Source of the DNA: Methylobacterium mesophilicum SR1.6/6
GTDB taxonomy: Bacteria > Pseudomonadota > Alphaproteobacteria > Rhizobiales > Beijerinckiaceae
Direction: 5' to 3'
Length of the DNA: 64,000 bases
NCBI RefSeq assembly: GCF_000364445.2
Contig: NZ_CP043538.1
Location: 6,033,447-6,097,446 of the forward strand
Positions 60,867 through 64,000 of the stretch are shown here, piece after piece. The notes beneath the pieces are model-generated. The model made no database searches. It worked only from the letters and a program-made list of their open reading frames with translations, and was not told the origin of the DNA. Both the position numbers and the translations under genes were made by a program. Positions within the stretch are counted from its first letter, which is position 1. Every line of letters starts with the position of its first letter.

Positions 60867-61085
60867 TCAGCGCTCCCGCTCGATCTCAGTGAGCAGCTCG
60901 GCGACCGCCAGGCCGAGCCGCCCAGACAGGCTCGCGGCGAGTGCTGGCGTCAGTTGAATCGACGGCAGGCTGAAACCGTCGCCGAGCAGGCGCAGCAGGA
61001 CGACCCCTCGTCCAGCTGCATCTCGTGTCTTCTCGACGGACCAGCTGCGAGCGATCACTCGCGATGTGCCCTGATGGTCGGCCAT
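60867..61085 (-). CDS. Small phage protein, unknown
   Basis: 72 residues: MADHQGTSRVIARSWSVEKT, DAAGRGVVLLRLLGDGFSLP, then a helical end (SGRLGLAVAELLTEIERER). Well-balanced composition and tight coupling to the next gene support it as real. No family recognised. Confidence 0.55.
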   Translation of the reverse strand: MADHQGTSRVIARSWSVEKTRDAAGRGVVLLRLLGDGFSLPSIQLTPALAASLSGRLGLAVAELLTEIERER

Positions 61086-61586
61086 CTACGCGGCCTCCGG
61101 ATCGTGGACTGCAGGGATCGGCTTGGCGCCGTAGGGCAGCAGGCCGGACCTCACAGTCTGGCCGCGGGGCGTGATAGCGACCACGCCCTCACGGGTAGGC
61201 AACGAGACTCCCATGGCCTCGCCGAGGTCGAGCGTCAGGCGCTCGGCCGATGGGATCGCCTCGCCGTCCTTCCGCAGAACCTTCCGCCACAGCGTGATCA
61301 GGAAGCCGGCGCCGCGCACGAGCTGCTCGGCGTCGAGCGCCGGGCGGCCGATCGCGCCGGCCTCAGCGTGGATGTCGATGCCCTCGACGCGAACGGCCCG
61401 GACGTGGTCGTTCAGCGTGCCGAGCTGATCGCCGATCCGCCGAAGCTGGTGCGACGCGTCCGCCAGGATGGCGACGATCAGGACGCCGACCACCAGGATC
61501 GCGGCACTGATGCCGGCGGCGCTGAAGGCGACGATCGCCACGAGGTCTGCGGTGGCCTCGGCGAGGGGGGTGGTACCGGGCGTCAT
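61086..61586 (-). CDS. Membrane-anchored phage protein
   Basis: 166 residues from ATG 61586. Hydrophobic N-terminus (VAIVAFSAAGISAAILVVGV, then LIVAILADASHQLRRIG), then a coiled-coil and a C-terminal domain with LTLDLGEAMGVSLPTREGVV. Probably a membrane protein of early genes; unknown. Confidence 0.5.
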   Translation of the reverse strand: MTPGTTPLAEATADLVAIVAFSAAGISAAILVVGVLIVAILADASHQLRRIGDQLGTLNDHVRAVRVEGIDIHAEAGAIGRPALDAEQLVRGAGFLITLWRKVLRKDGEAIPSAERLTLDLGEAMGVSLPTREGVVAITPRGQTVRSGLLPYGAKPIPAVHDPEAA

Positions 61587-61825
61587 GCGGCGGCTCCTGA
61601 AGCGGGAGCCAGCAGCCGCGCGAGGTGCGCCGCGTGATCCGCATCGAGCTTGAACCGGAAGCGCTCCACCCCGTCCTCGCGCACGACCAAGTGGCGGGCG
61701 TTGTGGTCCGAAGCCACTCCGTGCACGCTCAAGGTCGTCAGGACGGGCCGCCACGAGGCGATTCCCCGGTCATCCCTGACCAACGTGTGAGGCGGTGCCG
61801 TGATCGGAGTATCGGTATCGGACAT
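61583..61825 (-). CDS. Small protein, unknown
   Basis: 80 residues, MSDTDTPITAPPHTLVRDDR, then a strand-rich centre (ARHLVVREDGVERFRFKLDA) and a helix (DHAAHLARLLAPA). ATGA coupling to the next gene. Its 5' end overlaps the divergent zinc-ribbon gene by 26 bp. Confidence 0.5.
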   Translation of the reverse strand: MSDTDTPITAPPHTLVRDDRGIASWRPVLTTLSVHGVASDHNARHLVVREDGVERFRFKLDADHAAHLARLLAPASGAAA

Positions 61826-62102
61826 CCTGAAGGTCCTCGATCAGGTGCCCGGCTGGAAGGCCGTCATGGGCCTTCCGAAGCGGGTGAAGGAGTTGGAGGA
61901 GCGGGTCGCCGCCCTGGAAGGCCGACCGAAGGCTCCTGCGGCAGATGCCTGTCCGCTCTGCGGGGAGCCGATGAAGGTCACGGCTTCGGGGGCGGATCCG
62001 CTCTGGGGGACCTTCGGCGTGCAGCAGCGGACGCTGACCTGCACCAACGCCGAGTGCGGCCACACCGAGAAACGAGAGTTCGACCCGAACAAGCAGGCCT
62101 GA
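61800..62102 (+). CDS. Small zinc-ribbon protein
   Basis: 100 residues from GTG 61800 with GAGG upstream. A coiled coil (PKRVKELEERVAALEGRP) is followed by a C4 zinc ribbon (CPLCGEPMKV and CTNAECGH). Divergent and overlapping its neighbour. Zinc ribbons of this style occur in small phage DNA-binding or adaptor proteins. Confidence 0.65.
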   Translation: MIGVSVSDILKVLDQVPGWKAVMGLPKRVKELEERVAALEGRPKAPAADACPLCGEPMKVTASGADPLWGTFGVQQRTLTCTNAECGHTEKREFDPNKQA

Positions 62103-62118
62103 GGCGAGGCGGAGCGCA

Positions 62119-62823
62119 TCAGGCGGCAACTCCCTCGGTAGGGGCGGCGACAGGCCAAGCGCCAGCGAGGCTGGGAGCATGACGCTCGACAGCCTCGCCG
62201 GGCCGGCTACCATGGAAGTGTCGAGCCACCATGGAGCTGAGAATGGACGAACTCGATCCCGCATTGCGGGCGCTTGGCCAGCAACGTGCAGTCGAAGCGA
62301 TCTTGCGAACGCTGCTCGACATGCATCTCAACAGAACTGCCGACGAAGACTTGAGAGAGAAGACAAAACTCGCGGTACGCCGCGCTGCGGAGAAATCAGC
62401 CTTCGAAACACTCTCGTTCGACGCAGAGGGCGCCTCAAAATCTGCGCGCAACGGAGCGGAGGACGTGATGTCGGAGGTGTTCGGCTCATCGCCCGGGACC
62501 TGAGGCGGTGGCGGGACGCTGGGCCCGCCTTGAGACGCGAGGTGGATCAGGCGAACCCCGATGGCGTGCGCCTCCTCGCGCGTCATCGGAATACTGGTCG
62601 AGCGAACGTGCATCGCCTCACCGCTGAGGCGCGAGGTCCCAACGTATTTGTCCTTCCGCAGAACGATGCGGCCGGAGGCTACGTCGAGCGTGACGGAGAC
62701 GCGGGTTTCCGTGTCCTCGGTCTGAACGCGGCGGTTGATCCGGCGGAAGCCGTCTGCCGTCACCTCGGCCAGCTGAACGACCACGGCCTCTTCATCGAGA
62801 AGGCCCGGGAGCTTGTCCGACAT
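62119..62823 (-). CDS. Early phage protein; 3' half antisense to another ORF
   Basis: The first 107 residues (to about 62502) look like real protein: MSDKLPGLLDEEAVVVQLAE, VTLDVASGRIVLRKDKYVGT, IPMTREEAHAIGVRLIHLAS. The remaining 127 residues are Ser/Arg/Ala-rich and lie exactly opposite the plus-strand ORF 62243-62503, so the C-terminal half is probably a shadow or a recently extended tail. It could end earlier by mutation in relatives. Start overlaps the HTH gene's stop. Confidence 0.45.
   Translation of the reverse strand: MSDKLPGLLDEEAVVVQLAEVTADGFRRINRRVQTEDTETRVSVTLDVASGRIVLRKDKYVGTSRLSGEAMHVRSTSIPMTREEAHAIGVRLIHLASQGGPSVPPPPQVPGDEPNTSDITSSAPLRADFEAPSASNESVSKADFSAARRTASFVFSLKSSSAVLLRCMSSSVRKIASTARCWPSARNAGSSSSILSSMVARHFHGSRPGEAVERHAPSLAGAWPVAAPTEGVAA
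62243..62503 (+). CDS. Small helical protein antisense to the previous gene
   Basis: 86 residues, MDELDPALRALGQQRAVEAI, then LRTLLDMHLNRTADEDLREK and TKLAVRRAAEKSAFETLS. Leu/Glu/Ala-rich like a real helical protein, with GGAG upstream of ATG 62243. It lies wholly inside the minus-strand frame. Confidence 0.5.
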   Translation: MDELDPALRALGQQRAVEAILRTLLDMHLNRTADEDLREKTKLAVRRAAEKSAFETLSFDAEGASKSARNGAEDVMSEVFGSSPGT

Positions 62824-63065
62824 CAGGCGGCCCTTTCGGGCTGGGAATTAAGAGCCGACGGCGGCAGCGACTTCCAAATGCACGGATTGGCGCGCAAGCC
62901 GACTTCGTTCAGCGCTCTACTTATCGGCTCGTACGCTGCGGCGGTGAAGAGGCCGCGTTCTCTCCAGTTCGAAACAGCCTGCATCGTCCTGCCCGTAAGG
63001 CGCGCGACCGCGGCCGTGCCCCCTAGGGCATCGATCACCTCGGACGTGCTCGCAAGCGGCTCCAT
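62823..63065 (-). CDS. Cro/CI-type HTH regulator (carph-isopro-like)
   Basis: 80 residues: MEPLASTSEVIDALGGTAAV, then ARLTGRTMQAVSNWRERGLF, the helix-turn-helix of the short phage Cro-like proteins (G-G-x-x-x-V-A-x-x-T-G-x-x-x-x-x-V-x-x-W). The stop overlaps the next gene's ATG, so it heads the leftward early operon. A -10-like TATATT ends about 8 bases before the ATG, so its transcript could be leaderless, as for lambda cI. Confidence 0.75.
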   Translation of the reverse strand: MEPLASTSEVIDALGGTAAVARLTGRTMQAVSNWRERGLFTAAAYEPISRALNEVGLRANPCIWKSLPPSALNSQPERAA

Positions 63066-63101
63066 ACCCCTTGAATATACACAGTTTGGGTATGCGGCAA
63101 G
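63063..63101. promoter_or_regulatory. Divergent switch region with CATACCC operator
   Basis: CATACCC (63063-63069) and GGGTATG (63088-63094) form an inverted repeat spanning the 36 bp between the two HTH genes. On the minus strand a promoter-like TTGCCG, 15-bp spacer and TATATT lie inside it. Repressor binding here would control both directions, like a lysogeny switch. Function inferred. Confidence 0.6.
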
Positions 63102-63464
63102 ATGCAGATGATGTTCATGGATACACAGACTGTGAATGGCGAGAATGGGGACATGCCCCAGGTCTCGTATCCGTCTGGCTATCTTGATGAGGTCGCTGCC
63201 CGCGTTCGCCTATTTCGGTCGGTCGTGGCATCGACACAGGTCGAGCTATGCCACCGAATTGGGATCTCGACGAACGCCTGGAGCCACTACGAGAAGGGTC
63301 GCAGTCCGCCCAGTGAGCTGGTGTGCGCCAAGCTGAAGCGGCTGCACGGCGTGACCCGTGATTGGTTCATGGATGGCAGCTTGGCAGGCATGCCGGTCGA
63401 CCTAGTGCAGAAGCTCGAAGCGGCAGCTCCGGTCCCGACTAGAACCAACAAGCAGCGCGCGTAG
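63102..63464 (+). CDS. XRE-family HTH regulator
   Basis: 120 residues; start 63102, 63108, 63111 or 63117. The HTH domain is GYLDEVAARVRLFRSVVAST, then QVELCHRIGISTNAWSHYEK and RSPPSELVCAKLKRLHGVTR, typical of XRE/Cro-CI proteins. The C-terminal tail is short, with no peptidase or oligomerisation domain seen. Divergent partner of the Cro-like gene, probably the rightward switch regulator. Confidence 0.8.
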   Translation: MQMMFMDTQTVNGENGDMPQVSYPSGYLDEVAARVRLFRSVVASTQVELCHRIGISTNAWSHYEKGRSPPSELVCAKLKRLHGVTRDWFMDGSLAGMPVDLVQKLEAAAPVPTRTNKQRA

Positions 63465-63475
63465 CGGAGCTTGCC

Positions 63476-63733
63476 ATGACCGATCCCAAACCCTTCCGCC
63501 CCGACAAAGCCGCCCATGTCAAGTTCGGCGACCTCCACACCGACTTCATCCTGCCGATCTGCCTCCCGGATCCCGAGCTAATGGTCGGGGACGCATTGGC
63601 CGTCCTGGTGGTGACCACCGTGGAAGGACAGCGGGTGGGGGTGCCGATCGGGGTGAATGCGCTGGAGCACCTAAGGGGGATCGTGGAGGCGGGGCTGCGG
63701 ATGGTACAGATCGGCAATAAGACAAGCGAATGA
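63476..63733 (+). CDS. Small protein downstream of the XRE gene
   Basis: 85 residues: MTDPKPFRPDKAAHVKFGDL, then LPDPELMVGDALAVLVVTTV and GVPIGVNALEHLRGIVEAGL. The ATG has GGAG six bases upstream and lies 11 bp after the regulator, so they form an operon. No known family. Confidence 0.55.
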   Translation: MTDPKPFRPDKAAHVKFGDLHTDFILPICLPDPELMVGDALAVLVVTTVEGQRVGVPIGVNALEHLRGIVEAGLRMVQIGNKTSE

Positions 63734-64000
63734 TTGACGGCGACACGGCTATACCGTCAGTGCAAAAGATCGATTTAATAGGGGGACTTAAGAGATTTCG
63801 AGGGATTGTTGCCCACGGATCTATCTACTTCTTATATTCAATCAGCGCCCAGATAAGTATAATGGCTAAAGCACAGGCTGAAAACCCGGAAATCATCGCC
63901 AATCCTGAAAATAGAGCATCCACGTTGTTGCTCGGTTATGGAGGGGAAGATTGGGATCGCTGGCTGATCTTAGCGGTCATGTTCGCGGCTGTTGCCGCCA
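63730..64000 (+). CDS. Membrane protein, 5' part (runs off the right edge)
   Basis: Open from ATG 63730 (ATGA overlap with the previous stop) to the edge, 90 codons. Polar N-terminus, an aromatic segment (VAHGSIYFLYSISAQISIMA) and the start of a second hydrophobic helix (WLILAVMFAAVAA). AT-rich compared with its neighbours. No family identifiable from this part. Confidence 0.5.
   Translation, partial: MIDGDTAIPSVQKIDLIGGLKRFRGIVAHGSIYFLYSISAQISIMAKAQAENPEIIANPENRASTLLLGYGGEDWDRWLILAVMFAAVAA

Larger units (their letters stand above)
20630..64000. mobile_element. Defective prophage with an inserted cargo island
   Basis: From tRNA-Val to the right edge the window holds tiny ATGA-coupled genes, divergent HTH regulators, replication-type HTH proteins, terminase subunits, tail-type proteins and a complete lysis cassette. 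No portal, major capsid or tail-tube genes are seen, and terminase is truncated. An integrase was not found. Its ends are uncertain: the left is probably tRNA-Val, and the right is probably outside the window. A 15-kb non-phage cargo (37.6-52.7 kb) interrupts it. Confidence 0.75.

Overview
The window is high-GC alphaproteobacterial chromosome, most likely Methylobacterium or a close relative. This rests on the protein families seen (trigger factor/ClpP/ClpX/Lon order, GSI plus GSII with a DUF2735/GstI-like gene, many MucR/Ros-type regulators). It falls into a conserved chromosomal half (1-20.6 kb) and a long prophage-derived region (about 20.6 kb to the right edge) that carries a 15-kb cargo island.

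Conserved part. After the tail of a membrane protein come a glycerophosphodiester phosphodiesterase, a DMT exporter, remnants of a VOC gene and a WYL regulator, a DUF985 cupin, a short RNase D and a VOC protein. A small, AT-richer toxin/immunity locus (5.2-6.5 kb) encodes an RNase A-like polymorphic toxin interrupted by one in-frame amber codon, with two paralogous immunity genes. Next is a nitrogen block: glnA (GSI, minus strand), divergent glnII (GSII) with a clear sigma-54 promoter, a gstI-like gene and glnB. NAD(P)H-hydrate repair, a multicopper-oxidase-fold protein lacking most copper ligands, tRNA-Leu, and the proteostasis run tig-clpP-clpX-lon follow, ending at a textbook terminator and tRNA-Val.

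Prophage part. From just after tRNA-Val there are many tiny overlapping genes. A minus-strand order runs from divergent HTH regulators (63 kb) through early genes, a MucR regulator, replication-like proteins, terminase, tail-like genes and a lysis cassette (RlpA-like protein, GH19 endolysin, overlapping Rz/Rz1-type spanins). It looks defective. The terminase large subunit is truncated directly into an Ala-rich structural-type ORF with no portal, capsid or tail-tube genes between them. A replication-type HTH gene is frameshifted inside a 15-bp repeat. An MT-A70 methyltransferase gene is split by a complete IS630-family element with a TA duplication.

Cargo island (37.6-52.7 kb). Between phage genes lie an orphan PAS protein, a soluble double-PAS chemoreceptor, an HD-GYP protein, an MHYT-PAS-GGDEF-EAL protein, two tandem PhcB-like (3-hydroxy fatty acid methyl ester type) methyltransferases, an SPFH protein, three TadE/TadG-type pilus genes and an FkbM-type methyltransferase. 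About 50-115-bp copies of one dispersed repeat, all in the same orientation, separate these modules. This suggests stepwise assembly of a signalling and surface-behaviour island inside a prophage.
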